From positions 620,001-684,000 of the forward strand of contig NZ_BLJE01000002.1 in the NCBI RefSeq assembly GCF_009811795.1: a DNA stretch of 64,000 bases, given 5' to 3'. The notes beneath the pieces are model-generated. The model was not told where the DNA came from and ran no database searches. It saw only the letters and a program-made list of their open reading frames with translations. Source of the stretch: Litoreibacter roseus. Lineage in GTDB: Bacteria; Pseudomonadota; Alphaproteobacteria; Rhodobacterales; Rhodobacteraceae. Within the stretch, counting starts at the first letter, position 1. Each line of letters opens with the position of its first letter. Below are positions 1-9,745 of this stretch, one piece after another. Both the position numbers and the translations under genes were made by a program.

Positions 1-1068
1 AAGGTCATAGAAGGATCGCGAGATCTGGATCAGAAGTCTGATGCCAGCGTTTCGATATCACTTTCATCCGAGGCGAATGTGCTGTTGCCTGTTGTAATTG
101 AAGTTGCAGAAGAAATTTTGAAGGTTGATGGCTTGGTAAGCCATGACGACTTTTTTCTTCGGGGCGGAAACTCCCTTCTGGCGGTACAATTCGCACTACT
201 CTTGAGCGAGAAGATCCGGGTCGAGCTTGCGAGTACCTTGATTTTCAACGCAGGCACTTTCGGCGAGATTGCAGAAATGATCGCGGATGGGCGCGGCGTT
301 ATCGCGTCTCCTGTCCGATTGTTACGGGCGGGCAAGAGAGATGAGCCGCCTCTTTTTACCGTTAACTCGACCGGAAATTATGTGCAGTTTGCAAAGCATT
401 CACAGCTGGATTGTGCCGTCTACAACCTCAACATATTCGCGTTGACCAACGATTTGATCGATAAGCTTGATACAGTGGAGCTGGATGAGCTGGCTCGCCG
501 TTTGGCCGATTGTATTCAAGAGACCTATCCGACTGGCCCATGGCGCCTTATGGCCTTCTGTCAGGATGGCTGTCTTGCGGTAGAGATCGCACGTATTTTG
601 CAAGCCCGTCATGAAACGCCAGCAAGTCTGTTTTTAATCGATACGTTCTTTTTGGATCATAAACCCAGCCTCAGCATGTGGGCGATGCGGGCCATCGATC
701 TTGGGCCGCCTTACTATCTTCGTAAGCTCATTAATAAATTTCGGCGAAGCCCCATAAAATCTGATACGAAAACCATTGAACAGAGCGCAGCCCTGATTGG
801 GAAGTCGAAAAACGATGGGCGGTTACATAGGAGGTTCATGGAGTTATTCATGACCTATCGTCCATCAGTTTTTAACGGGAAGGTTACTTTATTTATATCC
901 CGAGAGTGGCGCCGGGTAAAACTGGACTGCGTACGTGAACTTGCAGGAGATGGACTGGTGATTAAAGATCTCCCCGGACTGCACGATACACTTTTTACGT
1001 CTAAGAATATTCCAGTACTCGCTTCCGCTGTTAGAGATGCACTTAATTATCCATCAGCGCGAGGATAG
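1..1068 (+). CDS. C-terminal end of a nonribosomal peptide synthetase-like protein (carrier protein + thioesterase), 5' truncated
   Basis: The frame is open from base 1, so the gene begins outside the window; an internal GTG at 79 is not a convincing start. About residues 30-95 form a peptidyl-carrier domain: the phosphopantetheine site reads DDFFLRGGNSLLAVQ, with Ser in GGNS. A PF00975-type thioesterase follows to the end. Its nucleophile elbow reads LMAFCQDGCLAVEIA, so Cys sits where many family members have Ser. A C-terminal GLHDTLF supplies the likely catalytic His. Such a module releases a finished peptide or acyl chain from an assembly line. Codon use and local AT content look less GC-rich than the later window, which would fit an accessory cluster. 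The product and upstream domains cannot be seen. Sure of PCP-TE, unsure of the pathway. Confidence 0.85.
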   Translation, partial: KVIEGSRDLDQKSDASVSISLSSEANVLLPVVIEVAEEILKVDGLVSHDDFFLRGGNSLLAVQFALLLSEKIRVELASTLIFNAGTFGEIAEMIADGRGVIASPVRLLRAGKRDEPPLFTVNSTGNYVQFAKHSQLDCAVYNLNIFALTNDLIDKLDTVELDELARRLADCIQETYPTGPWRLMAFCQDGCLAVEIARILQARHETPASLFLIDTFFLDHKPSLSMWAMRAIDLGPPYYLRKLINKFRRSPIKSDTKTIEQSAALIGKSKNDGRLHRRFMELFMTYRPSVFNGKVTLFISREWRRVKLDCVRELAGDGLVIKDLPGLHDTLFTSKNIPVLASAVRDALNYPSARG

Positions 1069-1083
1069 CAACTGTCTTATATA

Positions 1084-1806
1084 CTAGTAGGTCAAGCCGC
1101 CAAAATACTTACTATGAAGGGCATCGTATTCTCCACTTACCCTGATTTCTGCAAGTGCTGCTGCTAGTCGCGCCTGAGTTTCTTTTGAGTAACCCTTTGT
1201 TGCGCAGAGCCAAAGATCGATCTTGGCAATCGGTGTGCCAATTCTCAAGGTATCAGGCGAATATCCAAACTGAGCCCATTCGAAAGCGGCTCTTTCTGCT
1301 AGGGTATAAACAGCTGAAACCCGGCCAGCTTGAAGTTTCCTTAGGTTTCGCGCCGCCGTAGCCTCCTCGACGTTTTCGAACCCGGCCGCCTGAAGTGCAT
1401 CTAGATAGACACCTTGCGCACCGATGTTATCAAGATTACGCGCATCCTCAACAGAGTTGATCAGCGGACCTGTTGTGACGAAAACCCGTTGTGCCTCAAT
1501 AAGCGGGGCAATCCACTCGTATTGATCTTCGCGTTTCTCTGTTCGCGTGAGACCAAAGATCAAAACTGACTCGTTTCCTAAAGCAATTTTCTGGGCTCGC
1601 TTCCAAGGGTAGTAATCAATCTGGAGAGAAAGGCCTGCGCGTTCCACCATCAGACTGACGAGCTCATGATTGAAGCCGGGAAGATCTTGATCATGTCCGC
1701 GTGACATTGGCGCTACATCAGCACTTGTCACAGCGCGAAGTACTTCAGCAGATGCTGAGCCAACAAGCGTGAGCGCTGCTGCCAGAATTGATATGATCAA
1801 ACGCAT
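1084..1806 (-). CDS. Periplasmic solute-binding protein, family 3 type (orphan)
   Basis: 240 aa with a clear Sec signal peptide, about 20 residues ending GSASA before EVLRAVTSAD. The mature part has the usual features of SBP_bac_3 (PF00497) polar amino-acid-type binding proteins: an early DLPGFNHELV segment and an LxLxIDYYPWKRA core. The C-terminal part resembles the helix ending many of these proteins (AALAEIRVSGEYDALHSKYFG). No permease or ATPase adjoins it, so it may serve a distant transporter or act as a sensory binding protein. It is divergent from the chemoreceptor gene downstream of its start, and a receptor partnership is only a guess. It runs tail to tail with the peptide synthetase gene. 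Confidence 0.75.
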   Translation of the reverse strand: MRLIISILAAALTLVGSASAEVLRAVTSADVAPMSRGHDQDLPGFNHELVSLMVERAGLSLQIDYYPWKRAQKIALGNESVLIFGLTRTEKREDQYEWIAPLIEAQRVFVTTGPLINSVEDARNLDNIGAQGVYLDALQAAGFENVEEATAARNLRKLQAGRVSAVYTLAERAAFEWAQFGYSPDTLRIGTPIAKIDLWLCATKGYSKETQARLAAALAEIRVSGEYDALHSKYFGGLTY

Positions 1807-1930
1807 TTTACTCTCCTACCTTTACGCACAAGCGGGAGTAACATCGAATCTTCTAAAATTGCGTAAAGAGGCTCTCAATCTTTTCTAAACTGATCACTTG
1901 TATCGAATAGTGAAATCATCGGTGCCAGTC

Positions 1931-3817
1931 ATGCTGTATACTATTCGCGTTAAACTTGTTTTTATGATATTGCTTTTCATCAGCGCGTTTACCGTGGTGA
2001 TAACAGCCTATTGGGCAAGGAGTTATACTGCGGAGCTTCGGGCCGGATTTGAAGCGGCGCTCACCCAAACTGCGACATTTCTGGCCCCGCCACTGGCTGC
2101 AGCGATTTGGAACTTCGAAGACTATCAGGTCAGAAAGACCTTGCTGGGTTTGGATGTGAACCCTGCATACCGGTTCGCTCGGATCGTTGCAGATGGTGAG
2201 CTCTTTCTTGAACATACAAACGACGAAAGTGATTTCTCGGTTTGGGCGGATGTCGTATCCAGAGTGCCTGACTTGCCAGCTGATATCGGCAAAAGCGGCG
2301 AGATCACTTTCTTTGATGACCATCAGATCGCGGTAATTCGGGCGCCGCTTGTCATCGATACGGATCGGGTCGTCGGGGATGTCATGTTCGGCTTTTCCAC
2401 TGACGCCATTAGGCAAAGTCAGGATGATCTATATCAACGGGCGGTCGGCATCGCCGTTATCAGCTTCGGAATCGCCGGAACCTTTATTTTTCTGCTTGCC
2501 AGCTCATTTACACGTCCCTTGGCGCGGGTCGCCCGCATGGTGCAGTATATATCCGACGGTGAACTGGACTTTGAGAACAAGGAACGCACACGCCGAGATG
2601 AGGTAGGGCGCATCGCACGCGCCGTCGACGAGTTTCGCGAGAAAAATGGGGCGATCCGGGAACTTGAACGAGACCGGCAACGTATGCTCGACAAGCTCGC
2701 AACCTCCGTAGGGACGGTGGTTGCGAAGGCTGTGGATGGCGAGTTTTCAGAGCGTGTGGAGGCCGAGTTTGACGACGCCGTTTTGAATGAGTTGGCGACA
2801 GGCATCAACGACCTGCTCGCGACAGTTGATCGCGGGCTGGATGATGTCCAGTCCTCGCTCACAAGCCTTGCGGGGGGTGATCTGAACGCATCTATGACGG
2901 GTAATTACAGCGGCGCATTCAGGCGGCTGTCCGATTGCGTTAACACGACCTTCGACAAACTTCACGAAATCATCGGGCAAATCGATGATTCCAGCAGGGT
3001 CTTGACGGAATCTGCCATAGAAACAAAACGGATCGCCGACGATCTGTCGCAGCGCAGCAGACATCAGGCGACCGAGCTTGAAGCGACATCTCAAGCCGTC
3101 GAAAACGTGTCTGAGCTTGTTCAAAAGAGTGCGGCGACACTTGACGAGATGGACGCGCAATCGCGCTCTGCCCTTGAGCAGGCAACAAGCGGAGAGCGGA
3201 TTATCGAAGAGGGGACAGTCTCGATTTCGGAATTGGATCAACACTCCGACCGCATATTGGAGGTTGTCGGTGTCATTGAAGGCATTGCGTTTCAGACCAA
3301 TTTGATCGCACTGAATGCGTCCGTCGAAGCGGCAAGGGCCGGAGAAACGGGGACGGGCTTCGCCGTTGTTGCAAAAGAGATCAGGGCCCTCGCGGAACGC
3401 GCCAAGAGCGAGGCTGGAAACGTCTCAAGCCTTATTGCGGAAAACTCTGTACGAACGGGCCGCAGTGTCGATCAGATGCGCAAGGCCGGGGCGTTAATCA
3501 AAGATAATATCGTGGGCATTCGGGAGCTTTCGATTGAAATCACGCGCGTATCGGAGGCGGCAGCTCAGCAGGCAAGCCAAGCAAGCAACATCACCAACTC
3601 AGTTAGCGAGCTTGATGATATGACCCAACATAACGCGAGCCTTGCCGATCAGGGGCGCACCTCGGCTGAACGGTTAAGCGCTGCCGCCGAAGGCCTCATG
3701 AAATCAGTTGGCGTCTTCCGAAAGGAACCGGCCGACGCCGAGGGTGAGATCGATGCGTCCAACACAAAAGAGCGCACTTCCGAGTCTCCTCCCGAGTTGC
3801 AAACAGCCGCTGGCTAG
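1931..3817 (+). CDS. Methyl-accepting chemotaxis protein
   Basis: About 628 aa from the ATG at 1931; an in-frame TTG at 1898 would add 11 residues, and neither start has a strong ribosome site. The protein is an inner-membrane chemoreceptor. TM1 lies at about residues 9-29, a periplasmic sensor of about 140 residues follows, and TM2 is near 170-192. A HAMP domain begins TRPLARVARMVQ, with a second HAMP-like stretch behind it. The cytoplasmic signalling hairpin carries the conserved tip region around residues 441-495 (IAFQTNLIALNASVEAARAGE), which contacts CheA and CheW. The sensor resembles CHASE8/Cache-like ligand domains, but its ligand is unknown. No CheR-tethering pentapeptide is seen at the C-terminus. 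No che genes are nearby. Confidence 0.9.
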   Translation: MLYTIRVKLVFMILLFISAFTVVITAYWARSYTAELRAGFEAALTQTATFLAPPLAAAIWNFEDYQVRKTLLGLDVNPAYRFARIVADGELFLEHTNDESDFSVWADVVSRVPDLPADIGKSGEITFFDDHQIAVIRAPLVIDTDRVVGDVMFGFSTDAIRQSQDDLYQRAVGIAVISFGIAGTFIFLLASSFTRPLARVARMVQYISDGELDFENKERTRRDEVGRIARAVDEFREKNGAIRELERDRQRMLDKLATSVGTVVAKAVDGEFSERVEAEFDDAVLNELATGINDLLATVDRGLDDVQSSLTSLAGGDLNASMTGNYSGAFRRLSDCVNTTFDKLHEIIGQIDDSSRVLTESAIETKRIADDLSQRSRHQATELEATSQAVENVSELVQKSAATLDEMDAQSRSALEQATSGERIIEEGTVSISELDQHSDRILEVVGVIEGIAFQTNLIALNASVEAARAGETGTGFAVVAKEIRALAERAKSEAGNVSSLIAENSVRTGRSVDQMRKAGALIKDNIVGIRELSIEITRVSEAAAQQASQASNITNSVSELDDMTQHNASLADQGRTSAERLSAAAEGLMKSVGVFRKEPADAEGEIDASNTKERTSESPPELQTAAG

Positions 3818-3839
3818 GTGGTGAGCGAAGGATGCCGGG

Positions 3840-4867
3840 TCACGTCATTCGGGGCGTCTGCGTACCGTTTAAGGCTGACGAGCCGTCGAAGGCCGCTTCG
3901 TGATAGGGACATGCAACGACGTGGTCTTTGCCGACCTCCAGCAATGCCGGTCTGGTCTCAGCGCAGGAGGTTTGGGCAATTGAGCACCGCGTGCGGAAAA
4001 CGCAACCCGAAGGTGGCGCAAGCGGCGATGGGAGCTCGCCCTCTAGCACTGGCCTCACACGCGCCCGCTCCAAAACAGGATCGGGAATTGGGGCGGAGGC
4101 GATCAGAGCCCGCGTGTAGGGGTGCTGCGGCGTCTTGACGATATCGCGTGCACCGGCCCGCTCCATCTGCTGGCCGAGATACATCACCATGGTGCGGTCA
4201 GAGATATGCTTCACCACGCTCAGATCATGGGCGATGAAGATCATGGAAAGCCCCATATCGCGCTGGATCTTCTTCAGCAGATTGACCACCTGTGCCTGCA
4301 CACTGACATCGAGCGCGGAAACAGGTTCGTCACACACGATCAGACGGGGCGACAGGATCAGCGCGCGTGCAATCCCGATCCGCTGGCATTGCCCGCCGGA
4401 AAACTCGTGGGGATACCGATTGAGCAATGTGGGCAACAGGCCGACCCGCTCCATCATTTCGCCTACTTTTTCACGCGCTTCCTTACGAGAGGTTTCGGGA
4501 TGATGGGTCATCAACGGCTCGGCCACGATTTCCCCAACCGTCATACGCGGGTTCAAGGCGGCGAGCGGATCCTGAAACACCATTTGTGTTTCCCGCCGAT
4601 GCGCACGTCTGTCGCGGGGCGACATCTTCATCAGATCCTGCCCTTCCCACATCACCGCACCAGAGGCGGCCTTGACCGTCCCGATAACCGCACGGGCCAG
4701 CGTCGATTTTCCAGATCCACTTTCGCCGACAACGCCCAAGGTTTCGCCCGGTGCCAGATCAAAGGAGATATCGTTGACAGCGTGCAACTTGCCTGGCTTG
4801 GTCCAAGGCCATGCGTTGCGCGGCATGACGTCGAAGGTGACGGACAGGTTTCTGACGGACAACAAAC

Positions 4868-4871
<4 letters not shown>
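3840..4871 (-). CDS. oppF: Oligopeptide ABC transporter ATP-binding protein OppF
   Basis: 343 aa from the ATG at 4871; upstream in-frame codons lie inside oppD. This cytoplasmic ATPase energises the importer together with OppD. It has Walker [10 protein letters not shown], signature [15 protein letters not shown] and Walker [13 protein letters not shown]. The C-terminal oligo_HPY segment has the Cys pattern typical of this subfamily ([15 protein letters not shown]). The start overlaps the oppD stop as ATGA, so the two are translationally coupled. It is the last gene of the operon and ends 22 nt from the convergent chemoreceptor stop, with no obvious intrinsic terminator between them. Confidence 0.9.
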
Positions 4872-5833
<962 letters not shown>

Positions 5834-5836
5834 GGC

Positions 5837-6751
5837 TCACCGATCCTTCGGGTCGAGCGCATCGCGCAAACCGTCACCGATAAAAAACAGCGCGAACAGC
5901 GTGACGACGAAAAACGCGAGCGGGAAGTAAAGCTTCCACGGTGCAGTGCGCAGGTGGTCCGTTCCCGAATTGATCAAGGCACCCCAACTGGTCGCGGGCT
6001 CTTGAACGCCGAGGCCCAGAAAGCTGATGAAGCTCTCAAAGATAATCATCTGTGGCACCAGCAAAGTGGCATAGACGATCACCACCCCCAAAAGGTTCGG
6101 CACAATGTGGCGAGCGATGATCGCGGGGGTGCTGACACCTGTCGCAATCGCCGCTTCGACAAATTCTTTGTGTTTGATGCTCAGCGTTTGCCCGCGGACG
6201 ATCCTGGCCATATCGAGCCAGGAAATAAGGCCGATCCCCACAAAGAGCATGAACATGGACCGTCCGAAGACAACCAGCAGCAGGATGAGCACAAACATGT
6301 AGGGGATAGACATAAGCACATCCACGAGGCGCATCATGACATCATCTGTGCGTCCGCCAATATAACCTGCGGCCGCGCCGTACGCCGTGCCGACGACAAC
6401 CGAGACGAGCGCCCCGATCACGCCGATCATCAGCGAAATCCGCGTGCCCTGAACCGTTCGTGCGTAGATATCGCGACCCGTTTCATCGACCCCGAAGTAA
6501 TGACCGTTTTCCAAAGACGGGCCACCGATCCGTTCGAAATTGCCCAGCATCGACCAGTCGATCTCTTCGTTGGACCATTGGGCAAAAAGACCGCCGAAAA
6601 CGGCAAAGAGCAGGACCAGAGCAAAAATTACGAGGCCTGCAACGGCAGCCTTGTTGCGAAAAAATCGTGTGCGGGCGTCTTGCCAAAGCGAGCGCCCCTT
6701 CACCTCTGCTGTCAGTGCGCCTGTGTCACTGTTGGTATCCAGCGCGGACAT
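5837..6751 (-). CDS. oppC: Oligopeptide ABC transporter permease OppC
   Basis: 304 aa from the ATG at 6751, chosen because an AGGAGG box lies just upstream; a further upstream start would run into oppB. This inner-membrane permease has an N-terminal OppC_N segment (DARTRFFRNKAAVAGL) and the transmembrane domain with the EAA loop (EFVEAAIATGVSTPAIIARHIVPN). That loop docks onto the OppD/OppF ATPases. It lies 10 nt after oppB in the operon order oppA-oppB-oppC-oppD-oppF. The C-terminus FFIGDGLRDALDPKDR is characteristic of the family. Confidence 0.9.
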   Translation of the reverse strand: MSALDTNSDTGALTAEVKGRSLWQDARTRFFRNKAAVAGLVIFALVLLFAVFGGLFAQWSNEEIDWSMLGNFERIGGPSLENGHYFGVDETGRDIYARTVQGTRISLMIGVIGALVSVVVGTAYGAAAGYIGGRTDDVMMRLVDVLMSIPYMFVLILLLVVFGRSMFMLFVGIGLISWLDMARIVRGQTLSIKHKEFVEAAIATGVSTPAIIARHIVPNLLGVVIVYATLLVPQMIIFESFISFLGLGVQEPATSWGALINSGTDHLRTAPWKLYFPLAFFVVTLFALFFIGDGLRDALDPKDR

Positions 6752-6761
6752 CTGCGCCTCC

Positions 6762-7685
6762 TTAATAGCGGATCTTGGGGTCGATCCACGCGTATAGGAT
6801 GTCGACCACAAGATTGAAAAAGATGGTGAGGGCGCCGATCAGAATGGTGATCCCCATGATCACCGAATAGTCCCGCGCCAAGGCTGAGTTGACAAAGAAC
6901 TGCCCGATCCCGCCCGTGGAAAAGAAGACGTCGATCACAACCGATCCGGTGATCATCCCGACGAAGGCTGGCCCTAGATAGGAGATCACTGGCAGAAGCG
7001 CGGGCTTCAGCGCGTGGCGAAAAATGACATGGCGTGTGGGCAGTCCCTTGGCGTAGGCCGTTCGGATAAAGCCCGCGTTCAGAACCTCCAGCATCGAGGA
7101 TCGGGTCAGCCGAGCGATTGATGCCATATAAGATGTCGACAGCGCGATAACCGGTAGGATCAGATACTCGATCTGCCCCCCACGCCAGCCGCCGCCGGGC
7201 AACCAGCCCAGCCAAAGCGTAAAGATAATCACAAGAATTGGGGCCATCACGAAATTTGGCAGGACCTGAGCCCCAATCGAAATTCCGACCGCCAGATAGT
7301 CGAGCCAGGAATTGTGGTAGACGGCAGCGAGGATGCCCAGCGTTCCGCCAACAAGCACAGCAACGACAAACGACCAGAACCCGTAGGTCAAGGTGACAGG
7401 AAAGCCTTGTTCGATCAGGTCATTGACCGTGCGGTCTTTGAATTTGAACGAGGGGCCGAAATCAAACTGCGTGACAACGTTCCAAATATAGATGCCCATC
7501 CGCTCGATCAGGGATCTGTCGAGGCCGTACTTTGCCTCAAGATTGGCAAGCACTTCAGGAGGGACGCCGCGTTCGGTTGCAAAGGGGCTGCCGGGGGCCG
7601 CTTCCATCAGGATGAAGGACATCACAATCAGAAGAAGCAATGTAGGAACCGCGACGGCAAGGCGGCGCAGGATGAAAACAGTCAT
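6762..7685 (-). CDS. oppB: Oligopeptide ABC transporter permease OppB
   Basis: 307 aa integral membrane protein with the N-terminal FILRRLAVAVPTLLLLIVMSF helix typical of OppB/DppB. Five further transmembrane segments follow, plus an EAA loop around TAYAKGLPTRHVIFRHALKPALLP. The C-terminus YAWIDPKIRY is the usual family ending. It forms the pore with OppC. It is separated from oppA by about 127 nt that contain a strong hairpin, a common arrangement that lets the binding protein be made in excess. Confidence 0.9.
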   Translation of the reverse strand: MTVFILRRLAVAVPTLLLLIVMSFILMEAAPGSPFATERGVPPEVLANLEAKYGLDRSLIERMGIYIWNVVTQFDFGPSFKFKDRTVNDLIEQGFPVTLTYGFWSFVVAVLVGGTLGILAAVYHNSWLDYLAVGISIGAQVLPNFVMAPILVIIFTLWLGWLPGGGWRGGQIEYLILPVIALSTSYMASIARLTRSSMLEVLNAGFIRTAYAKGLPTRHVIFRHALKPALLPVISYLGPAFVGMITGSVVIDVFFSTGGIGQFFVNSALARDYSVIMGITILIGALTIFFNLVVDILYAWIDPKIRY

Positions 7686-7754
7686 GAGTTGGAAAACCGG
7701 TTTTGAAGAGATGCGGATCGCGCGTTATCGACGCCAGCGATCCTTCTGACATGT

Positions 7755-7778
7755 CCCCCGGCGCAGACGGGCCGGGGG
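7755..7778 (-). promoter_or_regulatory. GC hairpin between oppA and oppB
   Basis: A perfect 8-bp inverted repeat, CCCCCGGC at 7755-7762 and GCCGGGGG at 7771-7778, with an 8-nt loop, lies in the transcribed spacer after the oppA stop. No T-run follows on the minus strand, so it is more likely an mRNA-stabilising or partial-attenuation hairpin than a full terminator. Such hairpins after binding-protein genes are known to raise the binding protein to permease ratio. That role here is inferred. Confidence 0.55.
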
Positions 7779-7812
7779 GCGACGCGGGGCCCGGGCCAGC
7801 CGGGCTCAGCGC

Positions 7813-9453
7813 TCACTCTTCTGCAACGCGGTAGAAGTCTTTGACGTACCAGTTGTTTTCGGCGTTGTTGTACGGCCAACCCTTCATGTCGGCGCGCAAC
7901 AGAAACGCATTGGCATAGTGATAGATCGGCGCGATGCCCATGTCGGCCGCGATAATGCGTTCAACTTCGGAATAGATCGCCTGCGGATCTTCGGCCGTGG
8001 CAAAACCGGCCATAAGCTCATCGACCTGAGGGTTCGAATACTTGCCATCGTTGTTTTCGTGATCGGTGACCATGGTTTTGAGGAACGTGGAAGCCTCGTT
8101 GTAATCGGCGCACCATGCGGATCGGGCGACATCGAAATTCTGCGCCTTTCTGATATCGAGATAGGTGGACCATTCGTAATTGCTCAAGGTTGTTTCAACG
8201 CCGAGCTTCTGCTTCCACATTTGGCTGATCACCGTCGCGATCTGCTTATGATTTTCGGACGTGTTGTAGATCAGGTCCAGTTCCAGCGGCTCACCGCCGG
8301 TGCCAAATCCGGCCTCCTGAAGCAGAGATTGCGCTTCCGCGTCCCGGTCTGCTTGGGACATGTTCATATAATCGATCTCGGGCGTCACAAACCCGGCGGT
8401 TTTCGCGTGGCTGAAGGTGAAGGCGGCGGTCTGTCCGCCCTGAAGGATCTGGTCCACAATGATATCGCGGTCAATCGCAAGGCTGAGCGCGCGCCGGACG
8501 TTTGGATCCTGCAATGCTGGATGGCCTGTGTCGGTCTGGTTGAACTGGTAATAGTAAGAACACAGACGCGGAACGCTCACGGCCTCGTCCGGGCGTTCTT
8601 CCTGCAAGCGGGGGAACGATCCGGCGGGCAGTGGCTCAATCATGTCGTATTCACCGGATTCGTAACGGGTGAGGGCCTGGTTGACATCGTTGATGATCAG
8701 GCCTGTTACCTTCTCGATGATCACACTTTCCGCATCCCAGTATTCCGGATTTTTGGTCGCGGACCAGTATTCGTTCAGCGCGACATCTTCCAGAACGTAA
8801 GCGCCGTTGGACACGATATTGCCAGGTTGTGTCCAGTCCGATCCATGGGCCTCAATAGTAGCCTCATGCACCGGCATAAAAGTTGCATAGGTCACGATGG
8901 ATGTGAAAAACGGCAGCGGTTGCGTCAGGGACACTCGCAATGTGTAGTCATCGACGGCTTCTGCACCAAGGGTTTCCGGGTCAGCTTCACCGGCCAGAAT
9001 TTCGGCGGCGTTTTCGATGGATGAGAGCTCAATGTACCATGCATAAGGCGAGGCGGTCGCAGGCGAAACTGCGCGACGCCACGCATAGATGAAGTCATTG
9101 GCTGTCACTGGATCACCGTTTGACCATTTGGCATCCTGGCGCAGGTTGAATGTCCATGTTTGGTTGTCTTTCGTCTCCCAGCTTTCCGCAACGCCGGGTA
9201 CGATATTGCCGTCTGCATCCTGGCTGACCAACGCCTCGAACATTTGTCGGATCGCGTGAAAGCCCGCCGTTTCTTCGTTCAACGCGGGATCAAGCGTCGG
9301 AAACTGATCGAGCATCCGGTAGCTGAAGGTTTGATCCGCAGCCAACTTCTCCCCCGTTTCGGGATGCACGGTGAGGGCGTGACCGTCGGCCAAAAGCGGT
9401 TTGGTTGCGAGAATAAGGCTTGTGGTCAGGGCAAGAAGAGTTCTGCGTTTCAT
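7813..9453 (-). CDS. oppA: Oligopeptide-binding periplasmic protein OppA
   Basis: 546 aa with a signal peptide (MKRRTLLALTTSLILATKPL, cleavage near LADGHA). The mature protein is a family-5 solute-binding protein (SBP_bac_5). The opening FSYRMLDQFPTLDPALNEET, then FNLRQDAKWSNGDPVTANDF, and the later VRRALSLAIDRD block match the OppA/MppA subgroup rather than DppA. It captures oligopeptides in the periplasm and hands them to OppBC. It is the first gene of the operon; the 292-bp gap to the divergent phosphatase gene should hold its promoter. Confidence 0.9.
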   Translation of the reverse strand: MKRRTLLALTTSLILATKPLLADGHALTVHPETGEKLAADQTFSYRMLDQFPTLDPALNEETAGFHAIRQMFEALVSQDADGNIVPGVAESWETKDNQTWTFNLRQDAKWSNGDPVTANDFIYAWRRAVSPATASPYAWYIELSSIENAAEILAGEADPETLGAEAVDDYTLRVSLTQPLPFFTSIVTYATFMPVHEATIEAHGSDWTQPGNIVSNGAYVLEDVALNEYWSATKNPEYWDAESVIIEKVTGLIINDVNQALTRYESGEYDMIEPLPAGSFPRLQEERPDEAVSVPRLCSYYYQFNQTDTGHPALQDPNVRRALSLAIDRDIIVDQILQGGQTAAFTFSHAKTAGFVTPEIDYMNMSQADRDAEAQSLLQEAGFGTGGEPLELDLIYNTSENHKQIATVISQMWKQKLGVETTLSNYEWSTYLDIRKAQNFDVARSAWCADYNEASTFLKTMVTDHENNDGKYSNPQVDELMAGFATAEDPQAIYSEVERIIAADMGIAPIYHYANAFLLRADMKGWPYNNAENNWYVKDFYRVAEE

Positions 9454-9674
9454 TGTGGTCTCTCTGTTGATGAGGTCGCTGGTTGCTGTCAGCGCTCTGG
9501 TTGTCTTGGTGGCCGCATCTTTCGGTGTCGCACCTCCCGATGCAAGGTCAGTCGATCCGTAGTATCGGCGTACCTCCGCCCACGATGAAATCCATGCAAT
9601 TTGAAGCGATCTGCCGCTTGAAATGGCATTCGCGGGATCGGCGGTGACGCGCCCTCAGCAGTCGGTTTACAAAA

Positions 9675-9692
9675 CCGTCACAGAAGTGTCGC
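9675..9692. promoter_or_regulatory. Candidate PHO box upstream of the alkaline phosphatase gene
   Basis: CCGTCAC at 9675-9681 and GTGTCGC at 9686-9692 form a direct repeat with an 11-nt period, close to the PhoB consensus CTGTCAT-N4-CTGTCAT. It lies about 55 nt before the phosphatase start, where activation by PhoB would be expected. The 9454-9745 gap otherwise shows no gene. The second half-site deviates from consensus, so this is a moderate-confidence call. Confidence 0.45.
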
Positions 9693-9745
9693 AGGATCTT
9701 TTTCTGGTTTTTCTAGACGGGGGCGTCGACTTATTGGGGTGATCC

